A stretch of 64,000 nt of DNA, taken from positions 10,778,543 to 10,842,542 of the forward strand of contig NC_079895.1 in assembly GCF_024868665.1 (NCBI RefSeq), given 5' to 3'. Positions 1-13,806 of the stretch are shown here, one piece after another. Within the stretch, counting starts at the first letter, position 1, and each line of letters starts with the position of its first letter. The DNA comes from Triplophysa rosa (lineage: Eukaryota > Chordata > Actinopteri > Cypriniformes > Nemacheilidae). The notes under the pieces were generated by a model. That model saw nothing but the letters and a program-made list of their open reading frames with translations, was not told where the DNA came from and made no database searches. The translations under genes were made by a program, and so were the position numbers.

Positions 1-1424
1 CCATGCTTCACGCAAAATACCACTGTCAGGCGTGTCGGCTCGCAGTGTGTTCTAGCATGGATTAATGTGATATTCCTCACATTTGGTTTGTGCTTGTGTT
101 GCTTTCTTGGCTTCGTCCCAAACTCATACCTCGTGCTGTCCCTACTCTCCGTTATGGGTCAGTGCGTGTGTGTCGGTGTGAAGGGAGGGCTTGTTCATTT
201 GGTGTCACCCCGCTGTTAACCAGATACCATTACCGAGGTTAAACCTTTTCATCTATCAGGGCTATGATGATCAAACAGAGCCAAGCCTGCGGCTCGTGCA
301 CAGGAGTGCTGTTAAACTAAAGGACATGCCAAAACAAGCACAAGCACAAGCACACGCACACGCGCGAGCGGGCGTACACGCTCACACACTGGGCATAGCT
401 GGTAAAGACTCATCTGGAAGAAAAACAGTCTGTGTAAGCAGCCAACCGAGTCTGCACCAGCTGATCGGTGTGTTTGTGTGTGCGTTCTTGGAAGGCAAGA
501 AACATAGTCCATTTACTCATCGAGACAGCACGTCGAATCTTTGAATTCTTTGTCCACTAACGTGACTCGAATCAATACGCCGTGTTTGGTGTCGATACGG
601 CGAGAGCCCATTCTGAAACTCACCTCACAGCTTGCAGCTTCATTTCTAAACGCAGCGCTTAAAGTAGCCAATACTCAGATGCTCGGCATGAGTGTTTCTG
701 TACATTGTAGTTGTACATACGTACATGCGACTGTCTAAACCCCATCTGCGATATTCAGTCGTAAATTACGGCGGACTGCAGAAATAACCTAGAGCAAATC
801 TATAAATACCTCAGATTCCATTTTTCTTGTATTGATTGATTCACTATCGAACAATACAGACAAGCAATGTTTAAATATTTACCAACACATCATTTCCAGT
901 CTGGTGAGTTTTGAGAAGCCATTTAATATAGAAGCATAGAGAGCTGGTTAAATATGTTTGTGTGATATTGGCGATGTTATGAAAAAAGTCAGCATGATTA
1001 TTGATTATTTTTATACAAAGACACTACAGAGAGTGATTACAGGGGCTTTCAATTTCCAAACACGACTAAAAACATTATCATTTTCTATAGGTTTTTTTAA
1101 CCAATCAGCTTTGTGTACTGTTTGAGATTCTGAAATGGGTCTTATTTTACATTGTTCAGCCAACAAGGATGGGTTTTTTTTGTCAATTTTTTTTTCACTT
1201 GGTAACACACACACACACAAATGTTGAAATTAACACTGCAGTTCTACCCCTGGCCCACAGAAACTCATGGACACTCAACTCAAATTTGGCAGGAGCTGAG
1301 GGGTTTTATATAGACTCACATTAATCTTGTGGCCCTCAGAAAAAAACTCTTATTAACCCACATAACCAGAATAAGATAATTACCTTTGTTACTGCTCTTC
1401 TGTGTTTAATTCTCGGCGGGTTGA

Positions 1425-1491
1425 GTGCGTGTGTGTTTGTGTGTGTGCGTGCGTGCGTGTGTGTGTGTGTGTGTGCGTGCGTGTGTGTGTA
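1425..1491. repeat. (TG)n / (TGCG)n microsatellite
   Basis: Alternating TG dinucleotides interrupted by CG steps. A simple repeat with no sign of coding. Confidence 0.9.
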
Positions 1492-2870
1492 CAGGAGGGA
1501 TACTATAATCTGTGAATTATGAATATTTTATTATATCCTAATTAAGACTTATCATTTCCTGACGTTTTAATATTGCTGGTAACAAAAGAGTGTTTTTTTC
1601 AAAGAGCTGTCAAGTCAGCAAAAACAGAATGGACACAAAATGTCATCACATACTTCATAGTGGACACATGAGGAATAAAAAGGCTCCACTAGTGCGAGTA
1701 AAAGAAGGGGAAGGTACTCTAGAAAACACTGAGACTATGCAGATCACAGCAGTGAAGGGACAGTCTCAAATGATGACACATTCCACTTCAGGAGCCTACC
1801 ATGCTTCTGCTACCATGTAACACACACATCAAAGTGACTTTGATCACTGCACACAAACACACTGTGCAGGTAAACAGGAGAGAGTGAGAGAATGGAATAC
1901 TAACGTCGGTTACTGCTTACTGCATTCTATAAATGGTATGTAAAACAGTATGCAACGTGGGGATAATTTCAAATGGCAGTATGCTCGGTCGCTTGCCTGA
2001 CCTCTCTGTTTTGCATAAACAAATGGGGTTATTTTGCACTTCTAATCCTAAACCTAAAAAAAACATCTTAACTTCTGGCAGACACAGGCAATGTTAAAAA
2101 TCACATTCAAAATTACTTCTGCTTCATTTATCATGCTGGAAATAGTAGGTCAAGTCGAGTGAATTGCATTGTGGGAATGGCTCAGAATATTCCTTGTAGC
2201 TTGCTCTGTTCTATACTGCACATATTGTAGTAAGTAATTGTAGTAGGTCATCTGGGCATCTCATGCATGCAGACAATTTGCATACTGTGCACTGTGCTGG
2301 AATAGCGCAAGTGGTACTATATGGTAGGATGTTTTCCAAACACAAGTCTTGTCTATTAGACAGAGTTCAGTGCATAATCCCTCAACAGCTGTGTGTATTT
2401 TATAACAAACCCTTAAGAGCCCTGGAAAAATCACCTTCGAAAAATGACTTCTGTCTATTTGAGGAGAAGCTTAAAATAGCAGATAAAACCTCTCGTGACA
2501 TTACCCTTTCCGCTCTAATTTCCGTTACAATTATGTTGAATGTAGTGGTACACCCAGACATTCTGACAGACTGATCCACAGACGGGCTGGCAAACTTGAA
2601 TGGTGTGGAAACCCGATTTTGTCCCAAATGATAGTGCTTCCGGTGTACTTGGATGTCTACTGTAAACACTTTGGAAGAGTTGTAATGTATTGTTCCAAAT
2701 AAAAAAAATGTTTTTTTACTACATGAAAACATTTAGTGTTTCCTGGTTTACTAGTATGTATTACAATATTTAAAAAACAAAAAAACTGTTTAGATGAATG
2801 ACAGTAATGGCACATTAAGCATATTTGAACAAAAAAATAAGAGTTCATTAGTAAACATTTAACACAGCCA

Positions 2871-3275
2871 TGGGGCAGTTTCCCAGACGGATTAGTTTAC
2901 ACCAGATTAGTTTAGGGATTTGTTAAATTAGGACATTTAAGTAGTTTTTACAAACATACCTTACCTTGCAAAAAACATGAAAAAATAATGGCACTTATGT
3001 ATTTTAAGATATGTCACTGCTTACTGTTTTCAGTTTAGACAGTTCTAACATTTATTTTAGTCTAGGACTCATGTTAAATCCTGCCCCAGACTAACATAAA
3101 TGTAAGAGGTATCTTGATCAAAAACAACTTGCACTATCTTAAAATCTACAGAATAAGCACAATTATATGGTCTCAGATGCATACAGTAATGTTTTTGTTA
3201 TTGAAATTAAATATTCTACTTTAACAAAGGCCTAGTTCTGGTTTAAGATAATCCTTGTCAGGGAAACTTCCCCCA
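2871..3275. mobile_element. Palindromic MITE-like repeat
   Basis: The left end reads TGGGGCAGTTTCCCAGAC. The right end, reverse-complemented, reads TGGGGGAAGTTTCCCTGAC. Matching imperfect inverted ends about 405 bp apart, with AT-rich non-coding sequence between, are typical of a short non-autonomous DNA transposon. No target-site duplication is evident, so the copy is old or the ends are slightly off. A truncated relative of the same end may lie near 49600 (ATTTCCCAGATTAAAG). Confidence 0.55.
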
Positions 3276-4759
3276 GATGTACCAAGATATGCAATTATTT
3301 GTCAACTTTTGTTCATACTAAGTATATGTCTCTGAAAAATGTTTGGACACTTAAGTCTCACTTAAAATGTAGGCATGCCATTGCATTAGTTAACAAGATA
3401 TGAAACAAAGAGGCATTTTATAAGTTTTAAATAGTGTAGTTGTCAAACTAAGTGACATATGTTCATAATGTGATGCATTACAGCTGTGTTTACTGAGTAG
3501 CTGTGTGAACTTAAGATACAAATGATACTGAGATGATGATTTTTAATGAAACATTTTTAATTATTCTTCCTTTGAAAAAAGGAGGAAAGTCTGGCATCAT
3601 TTGTTTGCCAACTGATATGATATTTGCATTAATTCATTTTCAAAACCGACTTACAGTAAGTGTTTAAATGTTTTTGGAGCCAGTGTATAGGATTGTATAA
3701 TTCGATTATTACTGGATCTGTTTTAGAGTTTGTGTGGGTTAAAATATAGCATCATAAATTTATTATTAGGATTGATGCTATTTTTAGCTGGTTTGCTTAG
3801 TCATTTATTATGACTTAAATATTAACACTTCTAGAAAATACCACTTTTATAAAAGAAAATGTAATAGCCGTTATATATAAATCCATGTCCTTCTAAAACC
3901 TTGTATCTCCATATTTCATGATTTTTATTTTTTTGCCATAAACCATTATTATTAGTCACCCTTTATGTGTGTCACTGGGCTTTGCAAATATCTAACAAAA
4001 AAAGTATTACTAAGTGCTTGTCAACTTTGAGAACACTGTATTTAATCATTTAAAAAGTACATTGTTTTTCCATTCCCTAAAAAAATCCATGATATTTGGA
4101 CATCCAAGGTTGCAGAAGGAAAGAGACAATATTTTTTAAATCATTCCATTTATACTGTACATACATACTATGATTGTCTAACAAATAAAAGATTTTGGTT
4201 CTGTTGGTTGACCAGCCTAGCCGATATACAACTCTGTCTAACACAGTGACTGGAATCAGGTATTACCGTGTGGTGTGTAGATATATTGCTGTAGATATAT
4301 AGATCCGAATCAGCCTTACAAGAGATTGAGCTGTATGACATCAGCGGAGTGGGCAGAAAATACTGGAAGTTATAAAAACACGTGGACAGTAACTGCAGGA
4401 GAGAACTCACTCCCTTGGGCAGGGGGAGAGGTGGTGAAATACACACAGAGAATGTGTGTGGTTTTATAGATGAGAGAGAGAGAGGTAAAGAAACAGGCAA
4501 AACCAGAGAAAGCGAGTGTGTTTGTGTGTGTTTGTGTTCTGAGTGGGCTTTTCTTCTGCTGTGAACCTCCTCATTGTTATGCAACTCACATAGCGAGAGA
4601 CTCACCCTGGACAGGACAGCAAAGTGTTTTGGAAAAGACTCTCTCTCCCTCTCGCTTAGACACACACACTAATGCACACCTGGGTCTCAAGGCTGTCTCT
4701 TTTCAGAGCTCAGTTATAACATTTGCACACATACACACACATTTCGTCTCTAAGTTTAA

Positions 4760-5291
4760 AGGAATAGTTCACCAAAAAGGATAATGAAAATTCTGTTTCT
4801 ATATTTACTCATGCTGTTCCAGACCTGTAAGACTGACTAACTTTCATCTGTGGAACACAAAGAGAAGTGTCCTGATCCCTCTTTTTAAAACAGTAAAAGC
4901 ACATTGAGACAGGGGTAATTAAGCACCAAAACTTGCAAAAAGCACCATAAACGTATATAAAATGTAGGTCATAAGTCTCATTAAGTCTCATAGATCGCAA
5001 TTATAAATCAGATATGAATGCTTTCAAATATGAATACGGTTCAGAGTGAATAATGGCTTACATTGCAGGCTATTCCTCACACAAAGCTGTAATATGGCTG
5101 CATGCAGTATGCAGAAAATATTGGACAAAACTTGTACGATGATTTTGTCAGACACTAGTCAGATGCATTACAAGCATATTGCAAAACATTTTCTTTTGAA
5201 TTCCACAAAAGAAAGAAAACCATATAGAAATGTAACGAAAAAAAGATGAGTAAATGATAACTGACATTTTATTTCTAGTTGAGCTATTCCT
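4760..5291. mobile_element. Angel-like TTAA-flanked MITE (copy 1)
   Basis: Flanked by TTAA at 4756-4759 and 5292-5295. The left end is AGGAATAGTTCACC and the right end is its inverted partner (GAGCTATTCCT). Inside are the usual landmarks of this fish family: a CCAGACCTGTAAGACTG block near 4817 and a GAGTAAATGATAA block near 5247. At 532 bp it is longer than the short copies at 40027 and 63205, so it carries extra internal sequence. Zebrafish Angel elements are short inverted-repeat elements of this general type; the family name is from memory and unchecked. Confidence 0.75.
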
Positions 5292-5499
5292 TTAACTGAA
5301 GGTGTTCCTAAAGCCACATAGCCCACCGCCGTCGTAGCGCACGTAGGTTTTCAGGGCGGACTTTAGGACCATGGAGAGTTCTCCCACAGTAACGAGCGCA
5401 CACAAGCGCGTCTTGAAGAGGAAACCCCCACAGGAGCTCTTGCTGCCGGATACCTGAGACATCTCCAATCGTCCCTTTCCTCGCGCCGCATCCGATCGA

Positions 5500-5805
5500 C
5501 GAGCGCACGGCGCGCCAAGGAATGCGCAGGACTGTCCGCTGGACGAGGGCGCGCGGTCACGCCATGGGTCCCCCTTCATGATCTCTGAGGTTCTATTGCG
5601 TTTTGATGCCGTAAAGTCATAGAGACCCTTGGAAACCTTTAGAATTCTCCTTCAAGCAGCGTCTGTATTGGAATAAACTCAGCTGGTGAATTTGTCTTCG
5701 GATGGATCATTTGGTCAGATTCCCCATTCATCGTGATGCGCGCTCGCTCCTTTTTCAAGTGTCTTATTGACTGACCGCGGATCAATTTTTGGACGTGGGC
5801 TGACG
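5500..5805 (+). other. il1rapl1: Candidate non-coding first exon of il1rapl (5' UTR)
   Basis: The stretch 5300-5805 is the most GC- and CpG-rich part of the left end, unlike its AT-rich surroundings. It ends in a strong splice donor (TGACG|GTAAGC, exon end 5805). Mammalian IL1RAPL genes begin with a non-coding exon in a CpG-rich region followed by a long intron, and the next in-frame start lies in the exon at 16270, which has its own splice acceptor. The left boundary is a guess: no TATA box or initiator stands out. An alternative is a CpG-rich promoter whose real first exon lies slightly elsewhere. Confidence 0.4.
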
Positions 5806-6789
5806 GTAAGCTCGTGCTCAGTGTTAGTTTACCGAGCGAAGTTAGAAGTGTGTGTGTGTGTGTTTTGGAGAGGTTTCATGGCGATGCGGGGGTGGCGAGT
5901 TGATCTGCGCTAGCTCGTGAAGATGCCAGTGTACTCTAACCTTTACGAAATAACATCTAAATGTGGAGTTCAATGCACGGTTTATGACAACTCGTTTTAG
6001 TGAAGGTATAATTCTAGGGAGAGATTCGCGAGAGCGTCAAGAATGTCCCGGTTGTCTTTCAGAATATCTAGAGGAAAAATAAATGATTTCCATTAAGAAA
6101 ATTTGGCCGATAGCGTCACTTGTGACATTTTGATGTCAGTCAAGAACAACCCTCCACTTCCCATTACCGTAATGCGAACAATTGTATTTTTATTATTACA
6201 CATGCAAAGTATTTCACGTTAAACATCATATAGTCGTGTTTGATGTACTTTCAATTTTTGCTGATTTTTCAAAATCTATGTGCAGACATATTCTTATTAC
6301 AGTATACAATGAGAATCTTTAACAATGACGAGAAATACAAACAAACTTAAAAGTAACGCTTCCGTCACGCTAATGAGAATGAACATAGTGTCCTTATCAT
6401 TTTTAATTTCCTGTTGAGTTATCAGATTTTTCCTTCAGATTCTTTCATAAACAGAATTTCAGGTGAGAACACCTCGATATAAGCCACGGACATTTTCTAC
6501 ACGCAAAAAATATAAGATTCTTTTAAAAATCGTCGTCTTTACATTATTGGCAAAACGACGGTACAGTGTTTATTCCAGTTGCGCTACTCATGAAAACCCA
6601 CTATCAGTACATGAAATTTTCTCACATTTTAGCATGGTTGAATAAATGTAAAATAAAAACGCAATTGTGCTGCACCGTTTGAGGTGGCTTGTTTAAAGGC
6701 GGTGTTTGCGGGAGTATTGCACCCTCCTGCGATGGTATGGACAGAACACACAAACACACAGGCACTGCAGTGGCGTCTGATCACAGTCT

Positions 6790-6790
<1 letters not shown>

Positions 6791-6831
<41 letters not shown>
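6791..6831. repeat. (GA)n microsatellite
   Basis: About 20 uninterrupted GA units. Any open frame through it is an Arg-Glu repeat artefact. Confidence 0.95.
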
Positions 6832-6835
<4 letters not shown>

Positions 6836-9800
6836 AGGAAGAGAACAACAATCTGCTCCTGTAACCGGCTGCTACAGTTTAAACCCCTTGTGAGCTTTTC
6901 ACACTTGAAGCTGTTAACCCTGGGTCGTTTTTTTACCCTGGGTAAATTTACAGTAATCTTGGGTTACATTGTTCACTGTTTCCTACAGTGCATAATCCTG
7001 GTAGACAGTTGGGTTTGTAAACCTTGGATTAACGTTCTTGTTTGCATATTTACAATCTTAATAACTTTGGATACTTTTTGGACCAAATGTTAAATCGTCT
7101 CCTCAATTTATGTTTGCTGGTACTGTTTGATTGTAGATACTGAAACTATCACTATTGCACACTTATATTTAGGATTTACTCAAATTTCTGTTTAGTTAAT
7201 GACTAGATGTCTGTTGCTTTGTGATTTGATATTGCAATTGCTGTAATTTATATGGTTATAAAATATATAATATATTAACCAAGGGTTAAGCATAGTGGCT
7301 GTTTCAAATCTCTCATATTTTCGTTGAGGAATTGTATAGCAGATAAATAAAGTTGCTTCTGTTTTATTTGTTTTGGAGAATCTTGGTGGTTATATAGACT
7401 AAAAGCATTGTTATTGCACTTTACAGGGTGTGGGGGTGCACTAAACAATGCATAAGAATCAACAAACCCGAGGCATGGAAATTAAGACATGTCGTGGAGG
7501 AAGAGCTACGATTCTGTTCCAATGAATTTTCATAAACACGCACAGCCCTCCCTTCCCTTGTGCCACCCACCAAATGTTTCAATCCAGTGTGTAGCCTTAC
7601 TGCGTTAGTTATCGGATCAGTGTCGACAAGTCAATTTCTTAATACTAATAATTACTATCGTTTTATCCCTCAGACGTGTGCCAAGAATCCATATATGAAA
7701 ATTTGACAAAAATGACTTTGACAGTCCCATTGACTCTTCTTAAAGAAACTGTCACTCAGGTTTGGATGTGGCATCAGGCACAGCTCGTGTTTATTGTGTA
7801 TGTGTGCACATTTATAAAGAATGCATCTATTCCCATGGTGCGGCTCTTATTGCCTACGGCCAGTTGGAAGGAGGACACGCGCACACACTTTAAGCTGTGT
7901 GGAGCAGAGGGGATCCAAGAAGATCTGGCTTTGGCGTGTGTCATCATCACCAGCAGCATTTGGATGCCCTATTAATAAGGAAGGCATGTTCTGTCATGAG
8001 CTTATTTTTTGCCCGGAGCATTGGTTAGCCACTTGTCGATAAAATCTGTGAGGGAGATATCGCAGAAGCCAGCAGGAAACCAATAAGCGTTAAGATGCGG
8101 CCGTCTTTGATGTGATTGGTGCAATGATTGGTCATTTGACTGTGAGACGTTCTGAAAGAACAGCCATGTCTATCTGGAGGAGCTAAAGCGCATCTGGCAG
8201 AACGCTCTTAGCTCTGATACATCAGCAGGTCAAATCAAGATCACATATCACTTCTGTGACAAAACCACTTTGACTGTTGCCCCGATCCGTGGAAAGTTAA
8301 AAGTCATGTCTGCGGCCCTCCGATAAAAGCATGCATGTATAATTTAAAGCCTGCGCCACCATCAATTTTTCAAAAACCTGCTTTAGCACAATGCACACTC
8401 CGGTTGAACTCCAGATTAAAAAGCTTTGCTGGCTAAATTGGAGTAAACAGGTTGTGAGTCTGTTGCTCTTTTGATTTTGATGTGAAATGGCTCGTATGGC
8501 AGAAACAGTCATTGTTATAAAATGGCTCAAAATCTTGGATGTGTTCAACTTGTAAAGCGGTATATTGGTTTGTTTGTGTGCGCGAGTGTGCGCATGTACA
8601 GGAGATGGTTCTATTGTTTTCCCGGCAAACAAAACACACTCTCGAGAACCCCAGTTTCTATGGGACCACTTTGCCGGGCACAATATCAATAAGAAGCTTC
8701 TGCTATCTGTGTGTGTTTGTGGGCATGTGTGCATAATGAGAAGAGTATGCTGTGGGAAAGCCCTCATTATAAAACAGTTTGAGCTCTCAGGCCATTAAAG
8801 TCAAGTAGAGAGAGAGCGAGGGAGAGTGTGGAGGATACTCGGGTGGATTGCTGATGATTGAAACAATAAGCTCGTTCTCTATGGTCTTGTCAGTAATGAC
8901 TGATATTGGAATCCTTTGGGATGAGGGCTGTTGTCAGCTCTTGTCCAGGTGATGCTTGTGACCTGCGGTTCATTGATTGGTCTCTCAAAAGAACAGTAAT
9001 CGATTGATAATAAGAGAAGAGATAGCATTGATTTTGGGTTGGCGAGAAGTTGCGGGGTCTTTTGGGAAAGTCCAAGCGGATTTCATGTGAAAACATGTAG
9101 CGGCCTTATTTGAAGCGTGGATGCAAAGGTGATAATCATCATCACCCATTGGACCTCATGGGGGGAGTTAAAATTTGAAGGATGACATGCACATAAATAA
9201 ATATACAATGATGGTGCCGCATATATATTTGTACACAAGTGTGCGGTGCAAAATATGCAACTCAAATTGATGCACGCGCGCATAAACTCATTTACTGCTG
9301 GATTTCCTGTGGCTGATGAAGTCTGACATGCAATCTTTCCTTGAGTTTTTTTCAAGCTCTCTTTCTCTCTATTACCGTCACTTTCTATCTCCCTTAAGAC
9401 TGTCAAGCTGTCAGAACCCTCACTGATTCCCACCGAACGGTATTGAAACCTGCCGTGTGTATGGTGGCGAGCGCACGTCGGTGCGAGTGTGTGTTTGTGC
9501 AGACCCGATTTAATCTCATATGCAAGGAAGGTATCTGGCACTTGCAGTATAACAAGAGTTCTCAGTCTATGAGGCACGTCTTACCCTGATTCTAGTCAAA
9601 AAATACTTCTGTATGTTTCTGTTACACCCTTGCTCATTCATTTATACATTATTGATTTCAGACAGACGATTTTATTCGCACGGCTCGCGGTGGCCGCGAT
9701 TTGATGAGAACCTCATTTTGCTCTCTCTCTCGTCATTTAACCTTGAAATATAAGCCTGCGACAAACGCGCTGGATTCTAAGCCTGACAACGTTTGATGGA

Positions 9801-10039
9801 ATTGGGTATCTGAATCCATTTTCTGTCCTCTCTCCATAGATGAGACAGTGCAGTCATTTACTTCATCGAAACTGAGTCAGGAACCTAGTCATCGGTCAGA
9901 AAAGCAGCCCAATAATGACAATCACAGTAATTCTGAAAACATTGGATGGGATGAAGATTTGGATTGAACTAGAAGACTGATTTCCCAAAGGGAGGAATGT
10001 TTTATTTGAGAGCATAGTTAGCTGTTTTAAAACAACATT

Positions 10040-10200
10040 TTTCTGCAATATTCCATTAGTTAATGCATTAGGGATCATAAACTAACAATGAATCTGTTAC
10101 AGCAGTTATTAACCCAGGTTTATATTCCTTTATAAATGATGCTGTTGTTCATTGTTAATTCATGATCATTCATAATAAATTAACCAATGGTAGTTCATAC
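10040..10200. repeat. Decayed dispersed repeat fragment
   Basis: Blocks such as TTAGTTAATGCATTAGGG and TTGTTCATTGTTAATTCATG resemble a very common fish hAT-type non-autonomous repeat. A related fragment lies at 48411-48600 in this window (shared TTGTTCATTGTTAATT core). No ends are recognisable. Confidence 0.5.
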
Positions 10201-13200
10201 AAAATAATATTCGAAAAATGTTCAAGTCTATGCATAAATCCACATTCAATTTGCTTTTTCACATGTGTCTTTTTCATCATTGTGATTCCATGTATGTCAC
10301 GTGGCTTTGTTGGTGTGGTTCTAATTTTAAAACTACAATTATTGGAGTAGTACAAAAGACTTCATTTAGCGTTATGCTGATATTTGATTGGAGTTTGTGT
10401 TATGCTCAGGTTTGTTTGGATCGTGGTAATGTTAAGAGTACTGTACTGACTGTTATAGGTCTTTGTTGAATATGATTGTTTTGGACACTGGAGTGTCTTT
10501 GGCGAGTAATGACATTGGTAGTGCTTTGTATAGTACATTCAAGTATCATTTTTAAAACTGTGTATTGTCAGAAGGTTAATAGACTTGGATTTCTGATGAG
10601 GTGTTTTTCCGGTAATGTCAAAGTGATACTCCAAATGTTTTCAGATGTGATTTTCTTTCCCTATTCTGTTTTATTGTCTTTATACATGTTAAATTAAAAT
10701 AGCCTTTATGAGCATGACTGTATTATGGAAGCCCAGAAGAAAATGCATTTGCTCTGTGCTGGCTCTTTCAAGTCTTTGCTGATTTAATGAAGCTCTCAGT
10801 TGAGTTTCCTTTAAAGTTCCGCTTCAGATTTTTCATTTAAAATTCATCGCATGCAGCAATGAAATTAGTCCTGGAAGGTGCTAATGATTAAAGGTCAAGT
10901 TCATAAATATTGTTGATTGTTTTATCTTACACAATCTGAGCACTGTTTGAGACATTCAGATCTTCTCTTAAACTAACACGAGAAACACGAGACAAAATCG
11001 ACAGTTCACCTGGAAATACATACGTTCTTCCTTTTCTCATCATTAACCTAATTGCTATCTTGGAAACAACTGAGAGGTTTCATTTGTTATTTTTCTTTCC
11101 ATGACTCTCACTTTACTTAGCTTACAACAGTGGTAATCAAATTGTATATTAGCAGTTAAAAACAAACAGTAAGTCAAGATGTATGGATTGAAGCCTCATT
11201 ATCAGCATACAAATTGCAATGGCTCACTTGTCAAGCTTTTGTGCTTAACGGAAAATTGAAGTTACAAAATCTCCCACCATGTTTTTATGATCAAGCTTAG
11301 TCTTAGGCTTTTATAATTCAATTTTTATTGATGTTTTTCAACTAGAAAGAAAGAAGAAAGAATTGTTAATAATATTTTTGCTTAAGGTCTTCTGCCTTTT
11401 TGTGTATGCTTTTTTTGCTTGACTTTGCCTTAAGTTACAGTTTTCATCCTTACATATTGACATTTCAGAACCATCCACCAGCAGGATTCCTAATATCATG
11501 AAACACTATAAAAGTCCTGTAATTCCAGAACTGGGACAGTCACTAAATTCCTAAAGAATTTGTCAGTTGTATGTAGTAATGTTTTTAGTTTCTAGACTTG
11601 TGTGATAAAATCAGTCTGCCAATTTGATGGTAATGGCCTTTACTGTAAATCTCAGGCCCTTTCAAGTCTTACTGGAAACATTTGTATAATAAATGGAATC
11701 ATTAAAATCTACTCATTCTAAACAATAGCTGTCATAAAGCTAAAAAAAGATAAACGCACCAGCAATCTCTACAAATTACATCACAATTATAAAAATAATG
11801 GAAATTCATCGGACAAAAAGAAAAAAAAATCTGGGGGTCAAACATATACACCTTTTATCATGTCATGTTAGATGTCATTTAAATAGAATAGAACAGACTA
11901 TAATAGAATATTCTTAAATAGAATAGACCTTACGTTTCGTAGAGAGTCAAGCTCTTTTTCTGGTTTGCCATCCATTACCTTTGCTGGCCATTTATCTGTT
12001 CTTTTTGGACTTTTGACTGAGAATGCATCTGTCTGGTGAGGGGATTAGTGGCGCTGTGTGTCTGGAGGTGGTGTAGGAGAGCAGTAATACTCAATAATTA
12101 ATCACCATCAGCAGCGCAGAGCATGGAAGAGTACTCAGGGGTCCCTTGTTAGCCAGGGCCGATCAGTGGAGTGTGAACAGTCTGCAAGCCACTTAAACCA
12201 CATACACACTTGATCAATATACTGAACTTCAATTCATAAAGGGACCACGGAAAGACTGATACACGTGTGTCTCTGATGGTCACAGTGGAGCAGCTGTAGT
12301 CAAGGTTACGTGTGCACTAACAAGTCCATGACATAAACAACTTTAAGGAGTCTGTATGGGACTATATTTATTGTTTCTCATTTCCTGCTTATGCACTCAG
12401 TCACACACACACACATACGCACACACTCAAACGCACACACACTTAATGCCCCCGAGCGTGTTCGACTCTACTCTGATATTTGGCTGGCACGGAGAAGCTG
12501 GAACTGCCACAATAAATAATGGAGTCCACAAAGACCAGCTTGGTCTTTATCTTTTTTTCATACTTGCACAAACACAAGCCCACACCTAGGGAAACGCACA
12601 TATGCGCGTCTATTTGCCTCACTGTCATATATGTAACGTCTGAATATAGATGCAGGACTGGTTGTCCTTGAGTCATTCGTTCTGCTGTGTCGTGAGCGTA
12701 CATGTGTGTGTTGGTTTTAACGGTGTGTGTTTCTCTGTTCATAACTCAGCACTCTTCCTCCAGGGGCACTGTTATATTTACCGCATGGTAAATGTGTTGA
12801 CTGTCAGGCCTGGAGGTTTGTAGAGTTTAAATTGGATTAAATCATAAAATCACCACATCAATCATTCACAGCTGGTCCTTCCGCAACACGCCTGTCTGCA
12901 CGCGTGCATGTGCGCCGAGCAGCTGCACGCACGTGCGCGGATATTAGCTCCAATGAGAAATAAGGAATACCTTCTGTACACATCCTTCACTGGACCGTAA
13001 TTGAATTGCCGGTGGTGACTGTGAAGAAAGCATCGTTCATAGACTGATTTGATCTTTGAAATGTTCAGCGGAGGAGATTGTGGAAAGTGTGGCTGTATTA
13101 TTAGTGGGTTTTGCCAAGGCAAGCATCTCTATTACTTTTGAACAAGCCCTGAACCCAAATCTTAATCTCTCTCATTACCGATAACTCAAATCGTGTGGGT

Positions 13201-13745
13201 TGTTGAGGTGAGGTTTGCCTTTTTTTTGGAAGGAATCTGACATTTTTTGCCCCTCGGATGATGAATTTATGGAAAGCCCGAGTCATATCTAAGGCCCAGA
13301 ATATTAGAGGTTTTAGGATATGGGGTCTTTTGAATCAGGCTGTTAAAGCAATCACTTTACAACACACTAAATTTCACCCAGGACAGATTAAAAGCCGCAC
13401 AGCAACACCCTGTGAACCGGCTAGAAGAGGAGCATGAAGTTTTTCCACATCTCATGTTTACCGAAAATGCAAAAATGTAGTTCAGACTGACGTTTTACCT
13501 TGACGTCACGTTGCATACTAAATGATGTCAGGGATTCATTAAAGCTTTAATCAATGGTCCCGTACACATTAACGGCTGGCTTGGAAAATGTGAAATCCTC
13601 ACATTTTACCTTTTCCCGATTTTTCAGTCTCTCTGTGTGTCTCTCTCCTCTTTTAGAACCTTGAGATTATGTGTGGGAGAGGGATGATAAGCCATTTAAA
13701 GAGATCACAAGCACTTTCTCTCTTTCGTCCCTCTGTCTTTTTAAC

Positions 13746-13761
13746 ACACACACGCACACGC

Positions 13762-13801
<40 letters not shown>
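13746..13801. repeat. (CA)n microsatellite
   Basis: A run of CA with a few CG interruptions at its left end. It produces a poly-His-Thr open frame that is not a gene. Confidence 0.95.

Positions 13802-13806
<5 letters not shown>

Larger units (their letters stand above)
1..4755. other. Upstream flank of the il1rapl gene, no gene seen
   Basis: I see no coding exon here. The open frames are short, lack splice context and partly run through simple repeats. The stretch holds a TG-rich microsatellite near 1425-1491, a palindromic repeat at 2871-3275, and AT-rich sequence of no recognisable class between 3276 and 4750. It could contain promoter-distal regulatory DNA of the gene to the right, but nothing in the sequence alone shows that. 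Confidence 0.6.

Noticed and set aside
4168..4665. 165-codon - strand open frame
   Set aside because: Driven by Ser/Leu-rich simple sequence (CTCTCT and CACACA tracts). No domain, no splice context, and antisense to repetitive DNA.
5292..5579. Arg-rich - strand frames in the CpG-rich block
   Set aside because: High GC removes stop codons by composition. Three overlapping frames are open at once, and the + strand splice donor at 5805 fits a UTR exon better.
8297..9577. Two - strand frames of about 160 codons (8297-8767 and 9083-9577)
   Set aside because: Low-complexity composition, no recognisable domain, and no matching splice sites. Length is within chance for an AT-rich vertebrate intron.
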